Assembly (NCBI GenBank): GCA_036272735.1
Contig: DATAYF010000088.1
Location: forward strand, 1-15,263
Length of the DNA stretch: 15,263 bases
Source of the DNA: DATAYF01 sp036272735
GTDB taxonomy: Bacteria; Chloroflexota; Ktedonobacteria; Ktedonobacterales; Ktedonobacteraceae
Reading direction: 5' to 3'
Below are positions 1-6,066 of the stretch, one piece after another. Below the pieces are notes generated by a model that saw only the letters and a list, made by a program, of their open reading frames with translations, had not been told where the DNA came from and ran no database searches. Numbering within the stretch: position 1 is the stretch's first letter; each line of letters begins with the position of its first letter. Made by a program: the position numbers and the translations under genes.

Positions 1-58
1 CGATACATAAAGGAATAGTAATGGTTTCCGGAAACCATTACTATTCCTTTATGTATCG
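1..58. repeat. Perfect 58-bp palindrome, copy 1 of a three-copy family
   Basis: Two 29-nt arms are exact reverse complements with no spacer, centred between bases 29 and 30 on GGTTTCCGGAAACC. The variable arm segment reads AATAGTAATGG and the opposite arm carries its exact complement. It lies 80 bp downstream of the Nudix stop codon. Bases before the window cannot be seen, so the palindrome may be longer. As RNA it would form a long hairpin, and as DNA a cruciform. There is no adjacent T-tract on either strand, so it is not a standard intrinsic terminator. A role as a 3'-end stabiliser, roadblock or REP/MITE-like element is inference. Confidence 0.93.
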
Positions 59-138
59 TCGAGTTATAACGAATTTTCTGCCGGGTCGGTGGTATTCGAT
101 GCTGGTGGGAAAGGTGAAACCGATGATTTCCAAAAAAC

Positions 139-579
139 TTATGGCATTTCAGAGCGCTTGAGAGAGTCTAACCACGTCTGAATCGATTTTTTGTATCCTT
201 CTGGCATCTGAAGCGCAGGGATCTCTTCTGGACTGAAAAGCCCAACCGCTTTATGCTCTGGACTGTGTGTCACCTGGGAAAATGGTGTGGAAGGGCAGCC
301 ATACGTCAAGATCAGAACATCTCTGCCCTCAGAAATATGGTACACCCAGGCATCTAAGAGAGGGCCAGTCGTTGCAGCCAGGCCAAGCTCTTCTTCTATC
401 TCTCTGACAACGCAGATTTCCGGTGTTTCACCACGTTCGAGTTTCCCACCTGGCAACTCCCACTCGTCGCGTTCGTTCTTGAGCAAAACAACTTTGCCAT
501 TATGGGAGACAATCCCTTTTACTGAAACAGGGAACCGATATGGCTGATGATCTGACGATATTGGGAAAGAAGGCATCAT
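139..579 (-). CDS. Nudix hydrolase (MutT-like NTP/NDP-X pyrophosphohydrolase)
   Basis: The 146-aa protein contains a complete Nudix box, G-x5-E-x7-REUxEExGU, at residues 45-67 (G45, E51, R59-E60, E63-E64, G66). It is preceded by the usual 'WELPGG' strand-turn. The family hydrolyses nucleoside diphosphates linked to another moiety, using Mg2+ bound by the box glutamates. The substrate cannot be predicted from the sequence. The length is that of a single-domain Nudix enzyme, with no signal peptide or membrane segment. The start is the first of two adjacent ATG codons (579 and 576). A strong purine-rich site on the minus strand (AAAAAAGGAGC, complement of 591-600) lies about 12 nt upstream, so the outer ATG is the closer of the two. 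The gene is flanked by palindromes at 1-58 and 739-794 and appears to be a single-gene transcription unit. Confidence 0.92.
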   Translation of the reverse strand: MMPSFPISSDHQPYRFPVSVKGIVSHNGKVVLLKNERDEWELPGGKLERGETPEICVVREIEEELGLAATTGPLLDAWVYHISEGRDVLILTYGCPSTPFSQVTHSPEHKAVGLFSPEEIPALQMPEGYKKSIQTWLDSLKRSEMP

Positions 580-665
580 AAAATCTCAAAGCTCCTTTTT
601 TATCTCGTTATTGCCCGAAGCAACCCAAATTCTTACCACCTTCGCTGATACACGCAATTCTTTTT

Positions 666-671
666 ATTCTA
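666..671 (-). promoter_or_regulatory. Possible -10 element of the Nudix gene
   Basis: On the minus strand the sequence reads TAGAAT, a 5/6 match to TATAAT, about 87 nt upstream of the Nudix ATG. The position 17 nt further upstream offers only TCTAAA, a weak -35 match. The assignment is tentative. The rest of the 580-738 gap shows no gene. Confidence 0.3.
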
Positions 672-738
672 CCATGCACGAGTAAGTTTTAGATAATGGG
701 AGCATATACCGATGCATGTGATCGATTTTGAAAAGGCA

Positions 739-794
739 AATACATAAAGGATTGTTAATGGTTTCCGGAAACCATTAACAATCCTTTATGTATT
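739..794. repeat. Perfect 56-bp palindrome, copy 2 of the family
   Basis: Two 28-nt arms pair perfectly around the centre between 766 and 767 (GGTTTCCGGAAACC). The outer arm TACATAAAGGA and the inner TAATGGTTTCC match copy 1. The variable segment is ATTGTTAATGG, differing from copy 1 at three positions, each compensated in the other arm. It lies 28 bp past the stop codon of the downstream ABC gene and upstream of the Nudix gene, both on the minus strand. It could isolate the two transcription units, but no T-tract follows it. Confidence 0.94.
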
Positions 795-822
795 GGATTT
801 CTCGTCGCGGAGATTGTTCTCC

Positions 823-2733
823 CTACACGGCTTCTTCTTGCAAAACCCCCTCTTCTTCCTGGATGGCGCGACCGGTAAACTGGCTGTTATACAGGTCGGC
901 GTAGAAGCCGTTTTGCGCCAGCAGTTCCTGGTGGTTGCCCTGCTCGATGATGCTGCCGTGGTTCATGACCAGGATCAGTTTTGCGTCCCGAATGGTCGAG
1001 AGCCGGTGGGCAATCACGAAGCTGGTGCGGCCCTGCATCAGTTCGCTCATCGCGTTTTGAATGTAGACCTCTGTCCTGGTATCAACGCTGCTGGTGGCTT
1101 CGTCGAGGATCAGGACAGCGGGATCGGCCAGGATGGCACGCGCAATCGTCAGCAATTGTTTCTGGCCCTGCGATATGTTGCCCGCGTCTTCACTCAAAAT
1201 TGTATCGTAACTGTCGGGCAGCGTGCGAATGAAGTGATCGGCGTGTGCGGCTCTGGCCGCCTCGATGATCTCTTCTTCCGTGGCCCCCTCGCGACCATAG
1301 GCAATGTTGTCGCGTATCGTCCCGTTAAAGAGCCAGGTATCTTGCAGCACCATACCGAACTTGCTGCGCAAATTGCCACGTTTGATCTGCGTAATGTCGA
1401 TACCGTCGATGGTTATTTTGCCACTATTGATCTCATAGAAGCGCATCAGCAGATTGACCAGCGTTGTTTTGCCTGCTCCGGTTGGGCCAACAATCGCGAT
1501 GGTTTGTCCCGATTTGACCGCGATATTCATATCCTTGATCAGTGGTTCACCTTCTTTATAGCCGAACATCACATGCTGGAATTCGACTTCGCCACGCGGC
1601 TGCCGAAGGACCTGGGCATCGACTGCCTCCGGTATTTCTTCCGGCTCGTCGAGCAGTTCGAAGACGCGTTCCGCCGAGGCAATGGTTGATTGAACGATAT
1701 TGATGATGTTGGCTAGCTGGGTGATCGGTTGCGTGAACTGCTGGGCATATTGAATGAACGCCTGCACGTCGCCGATGGCAATGGCGCGTTGCGTCACCAG
1801 AATGCCGCCGATAACGCTTACGAATACGTAGCCGATGTTGCCGATAAACATCATCAGTGGCATGATGACGCCGGAAACGAATTGCGCCTTCCAACCAGCA
1901 TCGTAGAGTTTCTCGTTCAAGCGGTCAAATTCATCGACCGATTGCTCTTCATGTCCGAACGCTTTGACGATCTTGTGGCCCGTGTACATCTCCTCCACGT
2001 GTCCGTTGAGCCTGCCCAGCATTTTTTGCTGTTTCGAAAAGTAGGTTTGCGAACGTTTGGCAATGCCCATCGTGACGACCAGGCTGAGTGGCAGGGTCAG
2101 GACCACGACGAGAGACAGCAATGGGCTGATCAGCAACATCATTACGATAACGCCGATGAGCGTCACTGCCGAGGTGATGAGTTGTGTGATGCTCTGCTGC
2201 AGCGTGGTGCTGATGTTATCCATGTCGTTGACGGCACGACTCAGGATTTCGCCGTGGGTGCGCCCGTCAAAAAATTTCAATGGCAGGCGCGTCAGTTTTT
2301 CGTCCACCTGTTTGCGCAATGTATAGACCATGCGCTGCGCCACGCCCGCCATGATGTATTGCTGGATATAGTTGAATATCGCACTAATAATGTACAGAAT
2401 GCCCAGGATCGTCAGTACGTGCATAATGTAGGCGAAGTCGATACTTGCCCCCGGCACGCCTCGAATACGTTGCAAGATGCCTTCGAAGAGCCTGGTGGTT
2501 GCCAGACCCAGGATTTTTGGACCCACAATATTGAACACCGTGCCGATGATTGCCGCCCCAAGCACGACCAGCAGCAGGTATTTTTGTGGCATAAAGTAGC
2601 CAGCCAGCCGCTTGAGCGTCCCTTTGAAGTCCTTGGCCTTTTGTACCGGCATGCCTATACCCATGCCCCGGCCCATCGGTCCTCCCATGCCACCTTGATT
2701 ATTATTTTTACGTGAATCGCGCTCTACGCTCAT
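823..2733 (-). CDS. ABC exporter half-transporter, consensus-site subunit
   Basis: The 636-aa protein is a fused ABC exporter with an N-terminal six-helix membrane domain (about 50-350) and a C-terminal ATPase domain (about 380-620). The ATPase has Walker A GPTGAGKTT (416-424), Q-loop Q464, Walker B LILDE with catalytic E545, D-loop SSVD (548-551) and switch H576. The signature is ISQGQ (520-524), in place of SGGQ. With the partner encoded just upstream it should form a heterodimer: its own Walker motifs plus the partner's intact signature make the working ATP site, while its altered signature faces the degenerate site. The N-terminus has a Gly/Met-rich tail (residues 11-28). The start is supported by GGAGG 7 nt upstream of the ATG. 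It overlaps the upstream ABC gene by 4 nt (ATGA), indicating translational coupling. The substrate is unknown; multidrug or lipophilic compound export is the usual role of such MarR-linked pairs. Confidence 0.93.
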   Translation of the reverse strand: MSVERDSRKNNNQGGMGGPMGRGMGIGMPVQKAKDFKGTLKRLAGYFMPQKYLLLVVLGAAIIGTVFNIVGPKILGLATTRLFEGILQRIRGVPGASIDFAYIMHVLTILGILYIISAIFNYIQQYIMAGVAQRMVYTLRKQVDEKLTRLPLKFFDGRTHGEILSRAVNDMDNISTTLQQSITQLITSAVTLIGVIVMMLLISPLLSLVVVLTLPLSLVVTMGIAKRSQTYFSKQQKMLGRLNGHVEEMYTGHKIVKAFGHEEQSVDEFDRLNEKLYDAGWKAQFVSGVIMPLMMFIGNIGYVFVSVIGGILVTQRAIAIGDVQAFIQYAQQFTQPITQLANIINIVQSTIASAERVFELLDEPEEIPEAVDAQVLRQPRGEVEFQHVMFGYKEGEPLIKDMNIAVKSGQTIAIVGPTGAGKTTLVNLLMRFYEINSGKITIDGIDITQIKRGNLRSKFGMVLQDTWLFNGTIRDNIAYGREGATEEEIIEAARAAHADHFIRTLPDSYDTILSEDAGNISQGQKQLLTIARAILADPAVLILDEATSSVDTRTEVYIQNAMSELMQGRTSFVIAHRLSTIRDAKLILVMNHGSIIEQGNHQELLAQNGFYADLYNSQFTGRAIQEEEGVLQEEAV

Positions 2734-4457
2734 GCGATTTCCTCCAACGAAAGCTGTGAGGAGACGATTTCGCGATAGACCTCACAGGTATCCATCAGTG
2801 CTCGATGATTGCCGACGCCGGCAATGTGTCCATCATCCAGCACGATAATCTGGTCCGCGTCCATCACCGTACTCACGCGTTGCGCCACGATGAACACGGC
2901 CGCGTCCCTGGTTTCCTTCTTGAGTGCTGTACGGAGCCTGGCGTCGGTTTTGAAATCGAGCGCCGAGAAGCTATCGTCGAACACGTAAATTTCGGGTCTT
3001 CTCACCAGGGCACGTGCTATCGAAAGGCGCTGCTTCTGGCCGCCCGAAACGTTCGTGCCACCCTGGGCAATCTCGGCGTCGAAGCCGTCCTGCATGCCCG
3101 AGATAAACTCGGTGGCTTGAGCGGTACTGGCCGCGTGCTGCAACTCCGCGTCCGGGGCGTCTTCTTTGCCATACTGGATATTGTCCGCGATGGAGCCGGA
3201 GAAGAGCACGGTCTTTTGCGGTACAAAACCGATTTTAGCGCGTAAATGGTGCTGAGACATGTCGCGCACATCCACACCATCGATCAGAACGTGGCCGCTA
3301 TCGATATCGTAAAAGCGTGGAATCAGGCTGATCAACGTCGATTTACCCGAACCGGTGCCACCGATGATCGCCGTTGTCTCACCTGGTCGCGAAGTGAACG
3401 AAATGTGCGAAAGAGCGGGTTCTTCGGCACCGGGATAGCTGAAGGTCACATCCTGGAACTCGACATAACCCCTTTGCGTATCCGTGTCCTGCACCTGCTC
3501 GGCATCCTTGATTTCTGGCTCCATCGCCAGCACCTCGTTGATGCGGGCAGCGGAAGCGGAAGCACGTGGCAGCATGATAAACATCATCGAAACCATCAGC
3601 AGTGAGAATAGAATTTGCATGGCGTATTGCAGGAACGCGATTAGCGCGCCGACCTGCATATCGCCGTTGTTGATGCGGATACTGCCGAACCACAGGATGG
3701 CGATGGAGGAAAGATTGAGCACCAGCATCATCACCGGCATGAGAAAGGCCACGATCTGGTTGACCTTGATGGTGGTATCGGTCAGGTCGAGGTTCGCCTC
3801 GTCGAAGCGCTCTATTTCGTGGTTGGTGCGGTCGAAGGCTCGAATGACGCGCACGCCGGTCAGTCCTTCGTCCAACACGAGGTTGAGTTTATCGAGTTTC
3901 ACCTGTACGATTCGAAAGAGCGGGATAGCCTTGCCCATGATAGCAAAGATGGCGATGACAAGGATAGGAATAATGGCGACCAGCACCCACGAGAGTGTGG
4001 CATCTTGCGAAACCGCCATAATGATGCCACCAATACACATCAGTGGCGCGCTAATCATCAGGCGCAACATAATCACCAACACCTGCTGTACCTGAGTAGT
4101 ATCATTGGTGGTGCGCGTGATCAGCGAGGCGGTGCCGACGGTGTCGAACTCGTGCAGTGAGAAGTGTTCGACGTGGGTAAACAGTTTGGCGCGTATAATT
4201 TTGCCAAACCCTACGGCAACGCGAGAAGAGAAGAAGCTTGCCACAATGGCGCAGATGGTGCCGCCAATCGCCACGAGCAGCATGAAACCGCCGACGCGCA
4301 GAATATACGCGGTGTCACCCTTCACGATGCCGGTATCCACAATGTTCGCCATCAGGGTTGGCAGATACAGGTTAGCGAGGGATTGCACAAAGACCAGGAT
4401 AAACACAAGCGCCAAAGCAGCGCGATATGGCTGCATAAATCGAAACAATTTGATCAT
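2730..4457 (-). CDS. ABC exporter half-transporter, degenerate-site subunit
   Basis: The 575-aa ABC exporter half has a membrane domain (about 10-300) and an ATPase domain (about 330-570). It has Walker A GGTGSGKST (366-374), Q-loop Q414, an intact signature SGGQ (471-474) and D-loop SALD (498-501). The catalytic glutamate after Walker B is replaced by aspartate (YVFDD, D495), and the switch histidine by glutamine (Q526 in VAQRVST). These are the hallmark replacements of the degenerate-site subunit in heterodimeric exporters such as TM287/288, BmrCD and LmrCD. It is predicted to pair with the product of the overlapping downstream gene. It lies 31 bp after the MarR gene on the same strand, so regulator and exporter likely form one operon. 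The ribosome binding site is weak (AAGAAAG). The transported substrate cannot be read from the sequence. Confidence 0.93.
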   Translation of the reverse strand: MIKLFRFMQPYRAALALVFILVFVQSLANLYLPTLMANIVDTGIVKGDTAYILRVGGFMLLVAIGGTICAIVASFFSSRVAVGFGKIIRAKLFTHVEHFSLHEFDTVGTASLITRTTNDTTQVQQVLVIMLRLMISAPLMCIGGIIMAVSQDATLSWVLVAIIPILVIAIFAIMGKAIPLFRIVQVKLDKLNLVLDEGLTGVRVIRAFDRTNHEIERFDEANLDLTDTTIKVNQIVAFLMPVMMLVLNLSSIAILWFGSIRINNGDMQVGALIAFLQYAMQILFSLLMVSMMFIMLPRASASAARINEVLAMEPEIKDAEQVQDTDTQRGYVEFQDVTFSYPGAEEPALSHISFTSRPGETTAIIGGTGSGKSTLISLIPRFYDIDSGHVLIDGVDVRDMSQHHLRAKIGFVPQKTVLFSGSIADNIQYGKEDAPDAELQHAASTAQATEFISGMQDGFDAEIAQGGTNVSGGQKQRLSIARALVRRPEIYVFDDSFSALDFKTDARLRTALKKETRDAAVFIVAQRVSTVMDADQIIVLDDGHIAGVGNHRALMDTCEVYREIVSSQLSLEEIA

Positions 4458-4488
4458 ACATGGGCATCTTTCTTAGTAAAATGGCTTC

Positions 4489-4995
4489 CTACCTGCCACG
4501 CGACCTTTCACATTGTCCGTTGTGGTCTGTTGTCTGATGCGCAAGCGTGGTAAGGGAGGTGACGAATTCACGCAATAAGTTGACGAATTGCTGACTTTTT
4601 TCTTCGCCCATCAGGGTCAGGCTTTGTGCCAGGAGGCTTTGTTCATCAAATCGATCCTCGACGCTGAGTAGTTCGGTTCCTGCCGGAGTCAGGGTAAGAG
4701 GCGCACGACGACGATCACGAGGATCACGATCACGTTGAAGCAGCCCACGGCGCACGCATGCCTCGATGAGTGGTGCCAATGTCGAAGGGTCCAGGCCCAT
4801 CTCACGGCTCATTTCGACAAGCGTTAATGTTCGGCCTTTCAGGCGGTGCAAGATCATGAATTGATGCGGTTGTAGATCAATTCCGGCCTCCTCCAGATGT
4901 TGTATCAGTTCCTGATGTGCCATCTTCATGATAGTTTTGCTGAACGTCCAAATCGCTTCAACCGACTCTGAGAGCGTTTGCGTGTCTGTTTGCAT
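4489..4995 (-). CDS. MarR-family winged-helix transcriptional regulator
   Basis: With the ATG at 4995 the protein is 168 aa, the usual MarR length. The winged helix spans about residues 41-110: a helix-turn-helix (LTLVEMSREMGLDPSTLAPL) and a wing with the family's D-x-R-D-x-R signature (DPRDRRR, 91-97). Flanking helices 10-40 and 112-153 would form the dimer interface. The reading frame stays open upstream to 5325, but the start at 4995 is preferred because AAGGAAGGG lies 5 nt before it and the longer form would cover its own promoter. It precedes the two ABC exporter genes, so it probably represses this operon and itself and is released by an exported compound. That role is inferred from the family and the gene order. 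Repeated TTGCAA boxes upstream are candidate operators. Confidence 0.9.
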   Translation of the reverse strand: MQTDTQTLSESVEAIWTFSKTIMKMAHQELIQHLEEAGIDLQPHQFMILHRLKGRTLTLVEMSREMGLDPSTLAPLIEACVRRGLLQRDRDPRDRRRAPLTLTPAGTELLSVEDRFDEQSLLAQSLTLMGEEKSQQFVNLLREFVTSLTTLAHQTTDHNGQCERSRGR

Positions 4996-5000
4996 CGTGG

Positions 5001-5009
5001 CCCTTCCTT
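5001..5009 (-). promoter_or_regulatory. Shine-Dalgarno site fixing the MarR start
   Basis: The minus strand reads AAGGAAGGG, 5 nt upstream of the ATG at 4995. None of the further-upstream starts in the open frame has a comparable site, so this one decides the start. Confidence 0.75.
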
Positions 5010-5022
5010 GAAACAATTTTCC

Positions 5023-5044
5023 TTGCAAAAATGTTTTGTTGCAA
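5023..5044. promoter_or_regulatory. Candidate MarR operator (paired TTGCAA boxes)
   Basis: Two copies of TTGCAAAA begin at 5023 and 5039, 16 bp apart. Each contains the self-complementary TTGCAA, and between them lies the inverted pair CAAAA-ATG-TTTTG (5026-5038). A third TTGCAA occurs at 5085-5090, inside the predicted -35 of the same promoter. Spacing and symmetry fit a MarR dimer site between the start of transcription and the marR gene. The site is inferred from the sequence only. Confidence 0.5.
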
Positions 5045-5061
5045 AATCTTTTTGTAACCAA

Positions 5062-5090
5062 AGTATACCCGCTTGATGCAGAGTTTGCAA
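5062..5090 (-). promoter_or_regulatory. Promoter of the marR-ABC operon
   Basis: On the minus strand the sequence reads TTGCAA (complement of 5085-5090), 17 nt, then TATACT (complement of 5062-5067). Matches to the sigma-70-type consensus are 4/6 and 5/6 with ideal spacing. It leaves a leader of about 60 nt before the marR ATG that contains the paired TTGCAA boxes. Confidence 0.55.
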
Positions 5091-5154
5091 GTCTTTCTAT
5101 GTAGATCTTTAGGAAATGAAAATACATGGCCGCAATTCGGTTGTAGTGCAAATA

Positions 5155-5182
5155 TGGACATTTGTTGATGCATGTGTATAAT
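5155..5182 (+). promoter_or_regulatory. Promoter of the PH-like membrane protein gene
   Basis: TGGACA (5155-5160, 5/6 match) is followed after 16 nt by a perfect TATAAT (5177-5182). Transcription would begin near 5189, about 48 nt before the ATG at 5237. It diverges from the marR promoter, so both lie within the same 241-bp intergenic region. Confidence 0.7.
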
Positions 5183-5236
5183 GGGCGTATAACATCATTC
5201 TTTTCATAAATAGGCATAGCAAGAGGTAGGTAGCAT

Positions 5237-5917
5237 ATGCAAACAACATCAATGACGCCTGATCCAGCCCTGCAAAACGAATTGAGGCAGGACGAACGCT
5301 TGCTCTGGTGGGGACGACCAGACATGAACCGTTGGACAAAACAGCCAGCGAATATTGTCTCCAGGCCTCTTCTCTCTCTTTACCTCATTGCCATCGTTGG
5401 CGGAGCCGTCTTTCTTGTTGCTCTTTTTGTATTGTGGTCCACTACCACACTAGCCACGGGTTCAGATCTAGGCACGTTTGCTCTAGGGATGCTTGGTATA
5501 TCATGCTATTTTATTGCCCTTTTACGCCTTGGTGCTCTCCGACAAGTAAAGCGCCTGGCTATGAAGACCCTGCCGGGAGCCATTTACGCGATCACTGACC
5601 AGCGCGTTATCGCCATTGCTCCTGTCGGGAAGACGCTGAGGGTGATTTCTCATACCAGGCACGATATTGGTCGCATTGTGCGCGAGGATATCGGTGATGG
5701 CTGGGGCAATGTGCTCTACGGTTTGCCCTACCAGACGCGGGTTGGCAATAACGTCGTTATGGTTGTGGATAAGATGGAATGCATTCCCGATGTGTGCCTG
5801 GTCGAGGATATGCTGATCAAAACATTTAAAAATCCTCAGCTATCAGCCCAGCCGATGGTGGCAGACCAACATATAGCGCCGCCACCTCCATCTTATCCTC
5901 CAATGCCGCAAGCATAG
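5237..5917 (+). CDS. Two-TM membrane protein with a bacterial PH-like domain
   Basis: The 226-aa protein begins with a hydrophilic segment containing LLWWGRPD (22-29), the W-x-G-x-P type motif common ahead of bacterial PH-domain membrane proteins. Two hydrophobic helices follow at about 45-67 and 78-98. The segment 113-195 has the pattern of a bacterial PH fold: the strand YAITDQRVI (117-125), then IGRIVREDIGDGWGNVLYG (144-162) and a final amphipathic helix (183-197). The tail (214-225) is proline-rich (PPPPSYPPMP). Such proteins are membrane-associated, but a molecular role is generally not known. The start is supported by AGGTAGG about 6 nt before the ATG. It is divergent from the marR-ABC operon and followed after 12 bp by a palindrome. 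Family assignment is by motif recognition; a functional link to the exporter is not shown. Confidence 0.75.
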   Translation: MQTTSMTPDPALQNELRQDERLLWWGRPDMNRWTKQPANIVSRPLLSLYLIAIVGGAVFLVALFVLWSTTTLATGSDLGTFALGMLGISCYFIALLRLGALRQVKRLAMKTLPGAIYAITDQRVIAIAPVGKTLRVISHTRHDIGRIVREDIGDGWGNVLYGLPYQTRVGNNVVMVVDKMECIPDVCLVEDMLIKTFKNPQLSAQPMVADQHIAPPPPSYPPMPQA

Positions 5918-5929
5918 TCTAGATTAGAC

Positions 5930-5979
5930 ATATAAAGGAAGGTTAATGGTTTCCGGAAACCATTAACCTTCCTTTATAT
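5930..5979. repeat. Perfect 50-bp palindrome, copy 3 of the family
   Basis: Two 25-nt arms pair exactly around the centre between 5954 and 5955, again GGTTTCCGGAAACC. The variable segment reads AAGGTTAATGG, different from copies 1 and 2, and is matched perfectly in the opposite arm. It starts 12 bp after the PH-like gene's stop codon and ends just before the helicase promoter. It could act as a boundary between two co-directional genes. No clear T-tract follows. Confidence 0.93.
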
Positions 5980-5988
5980 AAATTCTAC

Positions 5989-6017
5989 TTGTTCATCACC
6001 TGAACACGTGCTACAAT
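5989..6017 (+). promoter_or_regulatory. Probable promoter of the helicase gene
   Basis: TTGTTC (5989-5994) is followed after 17 nt by TACAAT (6012-6017, a 5/6 match to TATAAT). The -35 is a weak 3/6 match. Transcription would start near 6024, giving a leader of roughly 43 nt. Confidence 0.45.
5990..6006. promoter_or_regulatory. Operator-like inverted repeat in the helicase promoter
   Basis: TGTTCA (5990-5995), 5 nt, TGAACA (6001-6006) is a perfect inverted repeat within the -35/-10 region. Symmetry extends outward, giving 8 of 9 matching positions per arm over 5987-6009. Its position suggests binding by a dimeric repressor. No matching regulator is recognised here. Confidence 0.4.
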
Positions 6018-6066
6018 GTGCAAAAATGGAGAAGATGGTACATAAGACTAGCAGAAATAAAGAATT

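Noticed and set aside
809..822. Small hairpin GGAGA-N4-TCTCC right after the ABC operon stop codon
   Set aside because: Only a 5-bp stem with no following T-tract on the minus strand, so it is not called as a terminator.
793..1689. Long open frame on the plus strand opposite the ABC transporter gene
   Set aside because: It is antisense to a fully supported ABC ATPase domain, shows no recognisable domain and has no ribosome binding site that I can support. The same holds for 1729-2715, and for 6175-7206 on the minus strand opposite the helicase.
4996..5325. N-terminal extension of the MarR gene to a 278-aa protein
   Set aside because: The extension crosses the predicted promoter and the divergent promoter, has no MarR similarity, and the ATG at 4995 has a strong ribosome binding site.
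1..5979. Palindromes read as CRISPR repeats or intrinsic terminators
   Set aside because: They are isolated and kilobases apart without spacers, so not CRISPR. They lack an adjacent T-tract on either strand, so they are not standard intrinsic terminators.
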